The notes below the pieces were generated by a model. The model made no database searches. It was not told where the DNA came from and was given only the letters and a program-made list of their open reading frames with translations. Positions 17,667 to 26,693 of a DNA stretch of 55,377 bases are shown one piece after another. Made by a program: the position numbers and the translations under genes. The first letter of the stretch is position 1. Each line of letters begins with the position of its first letter. The stretch is from Synergistaceae bacterium (lineage in GTDB: Bacteria; Synergistota; Synergistia; Synergistales; Aminobacteriaceae): assembly GCA_017439345.1 (NCBI GenBank), contig JAFSJJ010000033.1:1-55377 (forward strand). Reading direction: 5' to 3'.

Positions 17667-17704
17667 AGTCCCCCTGAGAGACTCAAATCAGAGGGACTCT
17701 TTTC
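17667..17704. terminator. Bidirectional terminator between mutS2 and the cupin gene
   Basis: AGTCCC (17667-17672) pairs with GGGACT (17693-17698), with further pairing inside. CTCTTTT follows on the plus strand and TTTATTATTT on the minus strand, so it can serve both converging genes. Confidence 0.8.
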
Positions 17705-17729
17705 GTTCATAAACTAAATCATTAAATCA

Positions 17730-18581
17730 TTATTTATTCAGCGCGTGGTTCTTTGCTATCAGGTCAATAAAGATTAAATCTTCAGTGCCTGTATTATATA
17801 GTGCGTGAGACTCTCCAGGACATGCTATAGTTACTGACTTAGGGCCGACTTCTGTTTTATTGCCGCTGCCGTCCTCAAAAGTTCCAGTCCCAGAGAGAAT
17901 AATATAAGTGTCCTCGTTGTCAGAGTGTGAATGAAGTCCGATAGAGTCTCCGGGTTTTAGAGTCATTAAGCCGATCTCTTTTATTGCCTGGTCGTCCGTA
18001 GCCTGTTCTCGTCTGAATGCGAACTTGCCGTACAGAGTCCCGACTCCCTTTCCTGCTCCTGCCTTCTCTACGTTCTTGTCAAATAATTTCTCTAACGGGA
18101 AGAACTGCCCGGTCGGATTAGCTTTGATTGACTCTAAATTTGCTCCTGAATTCTTTGCGATGATGTCAAGAAAGACTAAATCATCCTTATATAAATTCGC
18201 GAGTCCGTGAGCCTGTCCCGGTCTTGCAATGGTCATGTCTCCGGGCTTGACTATCCAGGCGTTGCCGTAAGAGTCCGTGAAAATTCCTGTGCCTGCGATG
18301 ATTAAATATGCGTCCTCGTTGTCATTGTGAACATGAGTTCCGATAAAGTCCCCATGCTTGAGAGTCATGAAGCCGATCTCTTTAATAGCATCGTCATCAA
18401 GTGCGTCATCTCTGGTAAAAGCAAATTTCCCGAACAGAGTCCCTTTGCCTCCTGCTACGTCCTGTTTGTCGAGAGTCTTTAACTGCGATTCGGTGTAACA
18501 CTGCCCGTGCTTGACAGGTTCAGAATAAGCGCAAGAAGTAAATAACGCGAGAATAAATAAAGCTGCAAATAATTTTTTCAT
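17730..18581 (-). CDS. Bicupin lipoprotein
   Basis: 283 residues. The signal peptide MKKLFAALFILALFTSC ends in a lipobox (LFTSC), so the protein is probably membrane-anchored outside the cytoplasm. Two cupin domains follow (about 40-150 and 170-280). They are clear internal duplicates: GTLFGKFAFTRDDA and GTLYGKFAFRREQA; IKEIGFMTLKHGD and IKEIGLMTLKPGD; HVHNDNEDAYLI and HSHSDNEDTYII. Histidine and acidic metal ligands are present in both. The substrate is unknown. Third gene of the minus-strand set at 17730-20908. Confidence 0.85.
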   Translation of the reverse strand: MKKLFAALFILALFTSCAYSEPVKHGQCYTESQLKTLDKQDVAGGKGTLFGKFAFTRDDALDDDAIKEIGFMTLKHGDFIGTHVHNDNEDAYLIIAGTGIFTDSYGNAWIVKPGDMTIARPGQAHGLANLYKDDLVFLDIIAKNSGANLESIKANPTGQFFPLEKLFDKNVEKAGAGKGVGTLYGKFAFRREQATDDQAIKEIGLMTLKPGDSIGLHSHSDNEDTYIILSGTGTFEDGSGNKTEVGPKSVTIACPGESHALYNTGTEDLIFIDLIAKNHALNK

Positions 18582-18610
18582 GATAAAACCTCCTGAGTAA
18601 ATAAAATAAA

Positions 18611-18934
18611 TTAATTCAAATTAGCTTCTTCGGTCTTTATCTCCCAGTGAATTAAGAGAGTCAAAGCTCCCCGTAAAGCTATAATCGCTCCCAAAATTGC
18701 AAGTTCGCTCCATTCACGTACTATGACAGTTCTTAACACTTCACCTCCTAACTTGAATTCGAGTGCTAAGGCTATTCCCTTCGCAAGTGTTAATCTCACA
18801 TGAGGGTCTTTCGTGAGGCAGCCTATTATGCTCTTGAAAGTCGTGTAGAGCAAGATAATTACTCCTACGCATTCCATTAATAATATGCCCCACTGGACTA
18901 CGACTTGAAAAATATCTTCTATGTATGCAAGCAT
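18611..18934 (-). CDS. DUF1622-family membrane protein
   Basis: 107 residues with three membrane stretches (about 10-35, 45-62 partly amphipathic, 75-95). Features match DUF1622: VVQWGILLMECVGVIILL, VRLTLAKGIALALEFKLGGEVLRT and ELAILGAIIALRGALTLLIHWEI. Function unknown in the family. It lies between the antiporter-like subunit and the bicupin lipoprotein with short gaps, so an operon is likely. Confidence 0.85.
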   Translation of the reverse strand: MLAYIEDIFQVVVQWGILLMECVGVIILLYTTFKSIIGCLTKDPHVRLTLAKGIALALEFKLGGEVLRTVIVREWSELAILGAIIALRGALTLLIHWEIKTEEANLN

Positions 18935-18961
18935 AAAAGCTCCCTCCCTGATAAATAAATA

Positions 18962-20908
18962 TTACAGCATTATGAACGCAATCACGAACAACAAGCCTAT
19001 TGCGAAGGTCATGAGTCCGTATGCTAAACTCGACGGCAGCAAGTTCCCTACTGTTTCGCCTTTTGACTCATCGTGATAGAACCCGAAATCTAAATCTTCA
19101 GGCGGTTTGATAAACTTAATTCGTGAAGCATGTGAGAGAATCAGACTCACCGGGCCTGCTGTGATTAAGTCAAGGACACGCGCGAACAATGCACCCATGA
19201 AAGGCAGTATCACACAAATTAACGGTCTGAATAAAGCATTCTCGATGTTAAGCCATTCCGGCCAAAGATTTATATACTCTGAATCTTTTATCAAGACTCG
19301 CTTTATGAACAGGAAATATACAAGTACTCCGATTGTGATAGAGATAAACGAGCCTTCAAGATTCTCGAACGTGAAATAGTTAATCATGTGATGATGTTCA
19401 GGGCCATTCATGAATCCTGAAGCTAACACGCTTAATTTATCTCCTGTGTTATATGGCAGCATTCCAATTACAGGCAGTATTAACGCGCTGAGAGTCAACA
19501 ACGCAGCATTTGAGACCGAAATATATTTTTCCTTCTCGTGTAAATCCTGAGCAGGTTTATCGATAAATAACGCAATGAATAACTTGATGACGTACGCAGT
19601 TGTTAAGCCTCCTGAGATCAAGAAGAGCCACTCGCACACACTGAACAATAATTTTTCACTTGATACGCTCAAGAATGCAAGAGTCCCTGTTGTATGGTGA
19701 ATGTGTTCAACGATGCTCTCATGTATTAACGTCTTTCCGAGATAACCGTTCCACAGAGGAGCACCCATCAGGCCAAGACCTCCCATAAGAAATGCGAACA
19801 TCAAAACTTTCTTGCCGCGTCCGAAGCCTTTTATATCATTCAGTTCAAGTTTATGTGTATTCATATGAACGACTCCGGCACACAGGAATAACACGAGCTT
19901 GATTAACGAATGACCGACCATATATAAAATCGTGCCTCGAACTGCAAGATCATTCTCATGACCAAGAAAACACTGCATTGCGACTCCTGTTAAGATAAAG
20001 CCTAGCTGAGACATTGACGAACATGCAAGAGTCCGTTTGATATTCACTGAGAAGACAGCTAAGACAGCTCCTAAGACCATAGTTATAACAGCGAGAACTA
20101 ACAGCATGAAGCCCCAGTAAGCATCATGTAAGAACGGCCCGGAACTTAATACCAGAATCCCGAATAATCCCGACTTAGTTAATAAACCCGACAATAACGC
20201 GCTCGCCGGAGCAGGTGCAGCAGTGTGAGCAGTAGGCAGCCAGATATGCGAGGGGAATATAGCAGCCTTTGCAGCAAATCCGATAAAGATTAACACTCCC
20301 GGTAAATACAAGCTGTGTCTGTCAACTTTGAGTCCTGATAACGAGTCAATATCAAGAGTCCCCGTTTGAGCGTAAAACAATATCAAGCCCGTTAGAGTCG
20401 CGAGACCTCCTATAATTGCTATTGCCAAGTAAGTCTGAGCGGCCCTCTGAGCTTCCGGAGTCTCATCCTGAACGACCATTACGTACGAGAATAAAGACAT
20501 CATCTCGAAAAATATAAACGTCGTGTATAAATCTCCTGACAAGAAGACTCCCATGATAGAGCCTAGAGTCATTAACACGTAAAGATAATAACGGTTGCGA
20601 TTCCTGTGATGAGTCAAATATTCACGTGAAAATATCGTAGTAACTGCCCACATGAACGCGATAATAACTGCATAAATGAATCTGAAGCCGTCAAGATGTA
20701 ACTTGAGTCCCATACCGCAGACTCCCGGAGCTGTGAACGAACTGCCTATGAAGTTATAAGAGTACAACGCAACAGCAAGCTCAATGACGCAAATTATATC
20801 GGCTGTGTAATCGCGGACTTTCCTGCTGGACTTTCCTGCGAAATATGAGAGGACTCCCCCGAACATAGGCCAGAGGATCAAGAACAATAGCGCAAAATTT
20901 CCCTTCAT
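18962..20908 (-). CDS. Orphan complex-I-like antiporter subunit (Proton_antipo_M)
   Basis: A 648-residue polytopic protein of the NuoL/NuoM/MrpD superfamily. The key charged residues of the proton channel are visible: E135 in the helix FIFFEMMSLFSY, K214 in FAAKAAIFPSHIWLPTAHTAAPAPASALLSG, and K245 in GLLTKSGLFG. No other Nuo, Mrp or hydrogenase subunit lies nearby, so its partner is unknown; candidates are a formate-hydrogenlyase, Mrp or Ech-type complex encoded elsewhere. The start follows an extended -10 promoter at 20991-20999. Confidence 0.88.
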   Translation of the reverse strand: MKGNFALLFLILWPMFGGVLSYFAGKSSRKVRDYTADIICVIELAVALYSYNFIGSSFTAPGVCGMGLKLHLDGFRFIYAVIIAFMWAVTTIFSREYLTHHRNRNRYYLYVLMTLGSIMGVFLSGDLYTTFIFFEMMSLFSYVMVVQDETPEAQRAAQTYLAIAIIGGLATLTGLILFYAQTGTLDIDSLSGLKVDRHSLYLPGVLIFIGFAAKAAIFPSHIWLPTAHTAAPAPASALLSGLLTKSGLFGILVLSSGPFLHDAYWGFMLLVLAVITMVLGAVLAVFSVNIKRTLACSSMSQLGFILTGVAMQCFLGHENDLAVRGTILYMVGHSLIKLVLFLCAGVVHMNTHKLELNDIKGFGRGKKVLMFAFLMGGLGLMGAPLWNGYLGKTLIHESIVEHIHHTTGTLAFLSVSSEKLLFSVCEWLFLISGGLTTAYVIKLFIALFIDKPAQDLHEKEKYISVSNAALLTLSALILPVIGMLPYNTGDKLSVLASGFMNGPEHHHMINYFTFENLEGSFISITIGVLVYFLFIKRVLIKDSEYINLWPEWLNIENALFRPLICVILPFMGALFARVLDLITAGPVSLILSHASRIKFIKPPEDLDFGFYHDESKGETVGNLLPSSLAYGLMTFAIGLLFVIAFIML

Positions 20909-20990
20909 GGTCTTCTAATCATCTCCTGACTAATTAATAACGAGCAGGGTAATATATATTAAACTGTGAAATTATCGGTGAATGCAAAAG

Positions 20991-20999
20991 ATTATAACA
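20991..20999 (-). promoter_or_regulatory. Extended -10 promoter for the antiporter-like operon
   Basis: On the minus strand TGT-TATAAT (extended -10) lies about 85 bp before the start of the antiporter-like gene, just past the tctA stop. No -35 match was seen. Confidence 0.55.
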
Positions 21000-21005
21000 T
21001 GCTGA

Positions 21006-22169
21006 TTACTTGTAACGTTTATATATCTCTGTCCGAGTCACTAACACGACGGCTAACAGAATTAATATTGCGATAGAAATATAGCTCTTGAATACGCTGC
21101 CTAAGAGTGCCTTCACTGTCCCTCCGCTGACCATGACTCCGCGCCTGAAATGTTCTTCACAGAGTCGAGTTAAGATTATTCCGAATACAACAGGCTCAAG
21201 ATTATAATCAAATCTCTTCAGCAAGTAACCGATAAAGCCTAACACGAACACGAACACTACATCATGTAAACTGTTTCTAATCGTGAATGAAGCTATAACA
21301 GCAAGAATTAATATCACGGGCATTAATATTTCTCTGCGAATAATAATTTTTCTGATGAACGCTTTTAGTCTCGTCATTCTGATTATTGACATGAAGATTA
21401 CAGCAGTGAATAAGCTCACGACTATAAGCCAGAACGTGTCAGGAGTCTGTGAGATAAAGTTTGCGCCCGGTTTCAAGCCTTGAATCATTAACGCACTGGT
21501 TAAGACTGCACTAACAGAATTTCCCGGAATTCCAAGAGTCAGCATAGGTATAAACGCTCCTCCGATTAATAGATTTGACAGCTTTGATGACTCTACAGCT
21601 TCAAGACTCTCTGAGTCCTTAATGTCCGCGAGCTGAATTAATACTTCTGAGACACAGAACAAAGCGATCATTGCAGCAAGAGAGTCAATTCCCGAATTAA
21701 GATAATCAATGCCGAACGTAAAGCGTGTTATTGCCGTCTGACCGTCAACACCTATACAGCCTAAGAATATTCCTATAGAGCCTCCCAGCAGCCCGGACTT
21801 AATCGAACGTCCCGAAAGTATCAAAGCAATCAAGACTAACATTAAGTAATCGACAGCGTGAAACTTTTTAGCGATTAATGCAAGTAACGGCGCACATACT
21901 GCAAGAGCTAATACTCCCAGCAAAGCCCATTTTACAGAACGCGACTCCCCGAACATTGAGCCTGCATATACTCCTATCATGACTGCCCACGCTGAATGCT
22001 GCTCCCATCCAAACGAGAACGAGACTAACAGGGGCATTAACATAACGCATGACAGTCCTGGAATTGATGAGACATGAAGACCTGCGTAAGTTCCAAAGGC
22101 AATAAGGACTATCAGCCAAGGCTCACGAAATATAATGCTCATGTAAGATAATATTTCAAATATTTCCAT
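21006..22169 (-). CDS. Shortened TctA-family transporter permease
   Basis: 387 residues, against roughly 500 for TctA. The second conserved loop is present (GGAFIPMLTLGIPGNSVSAVLTSALMIQGLKPG, about 195-228). The first equivalent loop is missing: after IGVYAGSMFGES the sequence goes straight into RSVKWALLGVLAL, where the family has a glycine/proline-rich substrate motif. About 10 membrane helices remain. It may be a degenerate or altered tricarboxylate-type transporter. tctB is just upstream; no TctC binding protein is in the window. Confidence 0.8.
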   Translation of the reverse strand: MEIFEILSYMSIIFREPWLIVLIAFGTYAGLHVSSIPGLSCVMLMPLLVSFSFGWEQHSAWAVMIGVYAGSMFGESRSVKWALLGVLALAVCAPLLALIAKKFHAVDYLMLVLIALILSGRSIKSGLLGGSIGIFLGCIGVDGQTAITRFTFGIDYLNSGIDSLAAMIALFCVSEVLIQLADIKDSESLEAVESSKLSNLLIGGAFIPMLTLGIPGNSVSAVLTSALMIQGLKPGANFISQTPDTFWLIVVSLFTAVIFMSIIRMTRLKAFIRKIIIRREILMPVILILAVIASFTIRNSLHDVVFVFVLGFIGYLLKRFDYNLEPVVFGIILTRLCEEHFRRGVMVSGGTVKALLGSVFKSYISIAILILLAVVLVTRTEIYKRYK

Positions 22170-22191
22170 GTTGAATTAACACTCTCTTTCA

Positions 22192-22641
22192 CTAGGGCAG
22201 TACGATACTGAATACAATCCTGAAGACCAGAATTATTAACGCCGTAACGAGTCCTGTTATGATTATATTTCTAATATAATCTTTGCGCATTAGGCAGGAC
22301 ATCGAGGCATAAAGAAATACAGGAGATGCAATATAAAATCTCACTCCCATTAACAACGCTGCACAGTAAATTATTATCAATGCGAGAATTATTAGCACGT
22401 TCGGTGGCAGAATATATCGAAGAGTTAATGACTCTGACTCAATCCTGAAATTTTTTATCACTATACACAGCGAAATCAATACCCATAATGAACTCACTAT
22501 AACAGGGACTACAGCAGCCGAAGATATTCGAGGGGCTTTGTGAGTCGATATGCTGAACCATAAATTTATTGATAGATATAACGCAAGACAGCCTATGAGC
22601 AATAATATAAACGCAAAAACTTTTTCACCGGGCTTTAGCAA
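22192..22641 (-). CDS. TctB-family small transporter subunit
   Basis: 149 residues with four membrane helices (about 8-28, 42-62, 75-98, 118-145), the size and topology of TctB, the small membrane subunit of tripartite tricarboxylate transporters. Sequence conservation in this family is low, so the call rests on topology and on the TctA-like gene 22 bp downstream. It is divergent from pckA. Confidence 0.75.
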   Translation of the reverse strand: MLKPGEKVFAFILLLIGCLALYLSINLWFSISTHKAPRISSAAVVPVIVSSLWVLISLCIVIKNFRIESESLTLRYILPPNVLIILALIIIYCAALLMGVRFYIASPVFLYASMSCLMRKDYIRNIIITGLVTALIILVFRIVFSIVLP

Positions 22642-22689
22642 AATAACGCGCCTCCTAAAATAAATATTTATATATTATTATAAGCAAGG

Positions 22690-22698
22690 TGCTATAAT
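22690..22698 (+). promoter_or_regulatory. Extended -10 promoter for pckA
   Basis: TGC-TATAAT, an extended -10, lies about 60 bp before the pckA start in the divergent gap with tctB. Confidence 0.6.
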
Positions 22699-22759
22699 TA
22701 CGCAGAAATTCTAAATTCAACTGATTCAATAACTTTAAGAGAGGAGCAAATTTTTATAT

Positions 22760-24436
22760 ATGTCAACAATCGGTTATTATGATCCCGAAAACTTCAAGAA
22801 AGTTTATCACGCTCAGCCCCGCACGACTATCGAAACACTTTTTTACTCTAACAATGTTCATCACGTTTCAGATCTTCACGAAGCATATAATATGGCAAAG
22901 AATTCCCCCGGCACAATCGAATTAACAGGAATGCCCGTCTACAAGCCCGAAGAACAGGGTCTGCCTATGGGAGCTAATGTCTTATTATTCAACGACGGCG
23001 GAATTTTCGGACGTACAGCAGCTGCAAGACGCATTGTAGGTTATCCTGATGTCAACGTTGCGAGCTACTGCAAGATTATTCGTGAAGCAATATTCAACAT
23101 GCGTTACAGAAAACTTTATCAGGCCGATGCTTACGTAGGACTTGACGAAGACTTCATGACCAGCGCGCATATTATCCTGCCTGAGGGTTACGAGAACAAT
23201 TTATACAACTGGATGATTAACTTCCAGTACGCAAACGAGGCATACAAGCCCAGATACGAGAAATCAAGACACATTTCAGATCATGACGGCGATATATTCT
23301 TTGTAGCTGATCCCGACTGGCCGCACGGAGACGCTAAATTACAGGAACAGTTCCCGCTTGGAATCGCATTCTTCTCACCTGAAGAGAACTGCGCAATAGT
23401 CTTAGGCTTGAGATACTTTGGAGAACTCAAGAAAGGCACTCTGACCCTTGCATGGGGAATCGCTGCACGCAACGGCTATGCTTCATGTCATGGAGGCTTA
23501 AAGCGTTACACACTGAAGGACGGCTCAGGCAAGAAATTTGTTGTAGCTGCATTTGGTCTGTCAGGTTCAGGAAAGTCAACGATCACTCACGCAAAGCATG
23601 ACGGTAAATATGACGTTATGGTTCTTCACGATGATGCGTTTGTCGTAAATGTGAAAGATAAGTACGCAATCGCCCTCGAGCCTACATATTTTGACAAGGT
23701 CGCTGATTACCCGATAGGCTGCCCGGACAATAAATATATTTTGACTCTTCAGAACTGCGGATGTGTCAAGACTGCAGACGGAAAGTTAATCGCTGTAACC
23801 GAAGATATTCGCAATGGAAACGGACGCGCTATAAAGTCCCGTTTATGGTCTCCTAACAGAGTCGACAGAATCGATGAACCCCTTAACGCAATTTTCTGGC
23901 TCATGAGAGATCCTACCCTGCCTCCTGTGTTAAAGCTCGAAGGCCCGTCGCTTGCTTCAGTACTCGGAGCTACCCTCGCAACCAAGAGAACCAGCGCAGA
24001 GAACTTAGCACCCGGCGTTGACCCTGATGCTTTAGTTTGTGAACCCTATGCTAACCCCTTCAGGACTTACCCGCTTGGAATGGACTACGAGAGATTCAAG
24101 CAGCTCATTGCTGACGGCGTAGAGTGCTACATTCTCAATACAGGCAACTTCATGGGCAAGGCAGTAGGCAAAGAGAATACACTCATGATCATTGAGCGCA
24201 TTGTTGAAGGCAGAGCTAACTGGGTACCGTTCGGAAAGTTAAGCGGCATTAAGACAATGGAGATCCCAGGCTTTGAGGCTGACCTCAAGAACGAAGAGTA
24301 TCGCACTCAATTAAAGAAGCGTTTCCAGGACAGATTGAACTTCATCAAGTCAAGAGAGACTGAGAGAGGCGGAATTGACAAGCTGCCTGCTGATGCTGTA
24401 GAGGCTGTTGAGAAGTTAATTGCAGAAATCGGCTAG
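22760..24436 (+). CDS. pckA: Phosphoenolpyruvate carboxykinase (ATP)
   Basis: A 558-residue cytoplasmic enzyme that converts oxaloacetate and ATP to phosphoenolpyruvate and CO2, or the reverse in fermenters. The kinase P-loop is AFGLSGSGKST (about 269-279), preceded by ASCHGGLKRYTLK and followed by HDDAFVV, where Asp binds metal. GRAIKSRLWSPNRVDRID and WLMRDPTLPPV fit the ATP-type family. A GAGGAG site lies upstream. It is a single-gene unit closed by a clear terminator. Confidence 0.95.
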   Translation: MSTIGYYDPENFKKVYHAQPRTTIETLFYSNNVHHVSDLHEAYNMAKNSPGTIELTGMPVYKPEEQGLPMGANVLLFNDGGIFGRTAAARRIVGYPDVNVASYCKIIREAIFNMRYRKLYQADAYVGLDEDFMTSAHIILPEGYENNLYNWMINFQYANEAYKPRYEKSRHISDHDGDIFFVADPDWPHGDAKLQEQFPLGIAFFSPEENCAIVLGLRYFGELKKGTLTLAWGIAARNGYASCHGGLKRYTLKDGSGKKFVVAAFGLSGSGKSTITHAKHDGKYDVMVLHDDAFVVNVKDKYAIALEPTYFDKVADYPIGCPDNKYILTLQNCGCVKTADGKLIAVTEDIRNGNGRAIKSRLWSPNRVDRIDEPLNAIFWLMRDPTLPPVLKLEGPSLASVLGATLATKRTSAENLAPGVDPDALVCEPYANPFRTYPLGMDYERFKQLIADGVECYILNTGNFMGKAVGKENTLMIIERIVEGRANWVPFGKLSGIKTMEIPGFEADLKNEEYRTQLKKRFQDRLNFIKSRETERGGIDKLPADAVEAVEKLIAEIG

Positions 24437-24451
24437 AGAATAATTATTACT

Positions 24452-24486
24452 GCGGTGTCCTGAGTGTTCGGGAGACCGCTTTTTTA
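24452..24486 (+). terminator. pckA terminator
   Basis: GCGGTGTCC (24452-24460) pairs with GGAGACCGC (24471-24479), followed by TTTTTT. Confidence 0.9.
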
Positions 24487-24524
24487 TTGCGTGTATTACC
24501 TTCTTAATATAATTATATACTTTC

Positions 24525-24554
24525 TTGACATCGCAGCTTTTAGAGTAATAAAAT
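24525..24554 (+). promoter_or_regulatory. Promoter of the metNIQ operon
   Basis: TTGACA (24525-24530), an 18-bp spacer, TAAAAT (24549-24554). The leader of about 50 nt has no room for a SAM riboswitch, and none was seen. Confidence 0.65.
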
Positions 24555-24613
24555 CACTCGCATTATAAATTATCGTCCGCTATTTTTATAATACAGGAGG
24601 TTTGCTGTTTACA

Positions 24614-25645
24614 TTGATTGAACTTTTACACGTTTCTAAAAATTTCGGTGTTGACATTCACGCTGTCAATGACGTATCACTCACGATCAACAACGGCGAT
24701 ATTTACGGAATAATAGGCTTCTCCGGTGCAGGAAAGTCTACCCTTGTACGGTGCATAAATCTTCTTGAACGTCCTGACTCAGGCCAAGTAATAATTGACG
24801 GGGTCGACATGATGAAGCTCAAGCCTAAAGAATTATACAAGGCACGCACTAAGATCGGCATGATATTCCAGCAGTTTAACTTGATGCCTTCACGTACTGT
24901 ACTCGGCAATATAGCTTACCCGTTAAAGAACATGACACGAGAGCAAATTAATTCACGAGTCAAAGATTTGTTATCGCTCGTAGAGATTCCGGACAAGATT
25001 AACGCCTATCCTTCTGAATTATCAGGAGGACAGAAGCAAAGAGTCGCCATAGCAAGAGCCTTAGCCAATGACCCGAATATTTTATTATGCGACGAAGCTA
25101 CAAGTGCCCTTGATCCTCAGACTACAGGGTCAATTTTGCAGTTACTCAAGGATTTGAATAAAAAACTCGGCCTCACAATCGTAGTAATCACTCACGAGAT
25201 GGAAGTAGTCAAGCAGATCTGCCGTAAAGCCGCTGTTATGGACGCAGGAAAAATCATAGAGTCAGGCGATGTCTTCGAGATATTCTCTAACCCTCAGCAC
25301 CAAGTTACAAAAAATTTCGTCAGGACAACTTCAAATCTTTCCAAAATAGAGACTCTTATACGTGATGACTCTCCTATGGTAAAGCTAAAACCGGGCGAGT
25401 TAATGGCAAGACTTGTTTATATTCATGCTGATGTCTCGGAGCCTCTGATTTCTTACGCGTCAAGGGCATTTGACATTGAGATAAATATTATTCTCGCTGA
25501 CGTTGAGATTGTCGCAGGCGCAATGGTAGGCGGCACGGTCGTAATATTTAACGGCCCCCGAGAAAGGATTAACCAAGCAATAGAATATTACAAGAGCAAA
25601 GATATTAGAGTCGAGGTGATTGCAGATGCAGGAATTACTGCCTAA
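24614..25645 (+). CDS. metN: Methionine ABC transporter ATPase MetN
   Basis: 343 residues from a TTG at 24614, giving the family opening MIELLHVSKNF; an upstream TTG at 24602 lies too close to the AGGAGG site. Walker A GFSGAGKST (about 36-44), signature LSGGQKQR, Walker B LLCDEATSALD and H-loop ITHEME are intact. The C-terminal NIL domain (about 265-343) senses methionine and inhibits transport in known MetN proteins. It overlaps metI by 20 bp. Confidence 0.96.
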   Translation: MIELLHVSKNFGVDIHAVNDVSLTINNGDIYGIIGFSGAGKSTLVRCINLLERPDSGQVIIDGVDMMKLKPKELYKARTKIGMIFQQFNLMPSRTVLGNIAYPLKNMTREQINSRVKDLLSLVEIPDKINAYPSELSGGQKQRVAIARALANDPNILLCDEATSALDPQTTGSILQLLKDLNKKLGLTIVVITHEMEVVKQICRKAAVMDAGKIIESGDVFEIFSNPQHQVTKNFVRTTSNLSKIETLIRDDSPMVKLKPGELMARLVYIHADVSEPLISYASRAFDIEINIILADVEIVAGAMVGGTVVIFNGPRERINQAIEYYKSKDIRVEVIADAGITA

Positions 25646-26294
25646 CTTAATGCGCAGACTCCCGGAATTCTGGAAGGCCTGCGGTGATACCCTCTTAATG
25701 GAAGTCTGGTCGGGAGCAATAATTTTCGTGTTCGGCCTTATATTCGGTATAATCTTAACAGTTACGAAGCCCGGCGGAATCATGGAGAATAAATTTCTCT
25801 ATCAGGTTCTCGACAAGATCATAAATTTATTCAGGTCTATCCCGTTCATTATATTGCTCACAGCTTTAATGCCTCTTTCACGCTTTATCATGGGAACAGC
25901 TATTTACGTCCGGGGAGTTATCGTTCCCCTAGTGTTCGGAGCTACTCCCTTCTTCTCGAGACAGATAGAGAGCGCGCTTGCTCAGACAGATAAGGGACTC
26001 GTTGAAGCTGCGTTGTCGATGGGTTCAAGTCCGTTTGAGGTCATATTCAGAGTCTATTTACGTGAGAGTCTTGCACCGATAATCAGAGCAATAACTATAA
26101 CGATAATAAGCCTTCTGGGTTTAACAGCAATGGCTGGAGCTGTCGGAGCAGGAGGACTCGGAGATTTCGCAATTCGTTACGGTCATGATAGAAACATGAT
26201 TGATATAACGTGGGTTGTAGTTATCGTTCTTGTCTTGGGAGTGAGTCTCGTTCAGTGGCTCGGCGAATACTTTGCACGAAAGAACACGCATTAA
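25626..26294 (+). CDS. metI: Methionine ABC transporter permease MetI
   Basis: 222 residues, five membrane helices, with the coupling-helix motif QTDKGLVEAALSMGSSPFEVIFRVYLRES (about 118-146) that docks on MetN. The ATG at 25626 has GAGGTG seven bases upstream and lies inside the end of metN, implying coupling. It imports D/L-methionine with MetN and MetQ. Confidence 0.96.
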   Translation: MQELLPNLMRRLPEFWKACGDTLLMEVWSGAIIFVFGLIFGIILTVTKPGGIMENKFLYQVLDKIINLFRSIPFIILLTALMPLSRFIMGTAIYVRGVIVPLVFGATPFFSRQIESALAQTDKGLVEAALSMGSSPFEVIFRVYLRESLAPIIRAITITIISLLGLTAMAGAVGAGGLGDFAIRYGHDRNMIDITWVVVIVLVLGVSLVQWLGEYFARKNTH

Positions 26295-26316
26295 TTTACG
26301 AAAGGAAGTTTGCAGC

Positions 26317-26646
26317 ATGAAAGGTATATTTACTCATCACAAAGATACTCAGGTTAAAGACTTAGGCGGAGGATCTTCACGCAGGATTCTTGCATATAAT
26401 GACTCGTTAATGTCCGTTGAAGTCAATTTTGAGTCAGGTTCAGAAGGCGCACTTCACACTCACCATCACACACAGTGCAGCTATGTCTTATCAGGGAAAT
26501 TCATTTACACTGTCGAAGGCGAGGACGTTGAATTAAATCCCGGCGACTCTGTTGTAGTTCCGAGTAATGCAGTTCACGGCACTAAATGTCTTGAGGCGGG
26601 GACGTTATTAGATATATTCACACCTATGCGCGAAGATTTCATTTAA
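26317..26646 (+). CDS. Single-domain cupin protein
   Basis: 109 residues from the ATG at 26317 (AAAGGAAG upstream). Cupin motif 1 is ALHTHHHTQCSYVLSGKF (about 46-63), with Gln where Glu is usual; motif 2 is NPGDSVVVPSNAVHG. Four close histidines suggest a metal site. It lies between metI and metQ, so it is co-transcribed with methionine uptake; the role, such as sensing or a small-molecule enzyme, is unknown. Confidence 0.85.
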   Translation: MKGIFTHHKDTQVKDLGGGSSRRILAYNDSLMSVEVNFESGSEGALHTHHHTQCSYVLSGKFIYTVEGEDVELNPGDSVVVPSNAVHGTKCLEAGTLLDIFTPMREDFI

Positions 26647-26693
26647 GGATTATAATAACAAAATATTTTTTCACGAAAGGAAGTATGTTTTTT

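Noticed and set aside
24487-24613. SAM riboswitch before metN.
   Set aside because: The leader after the promoter is only about 50 nt and lacks the aptamer stems.
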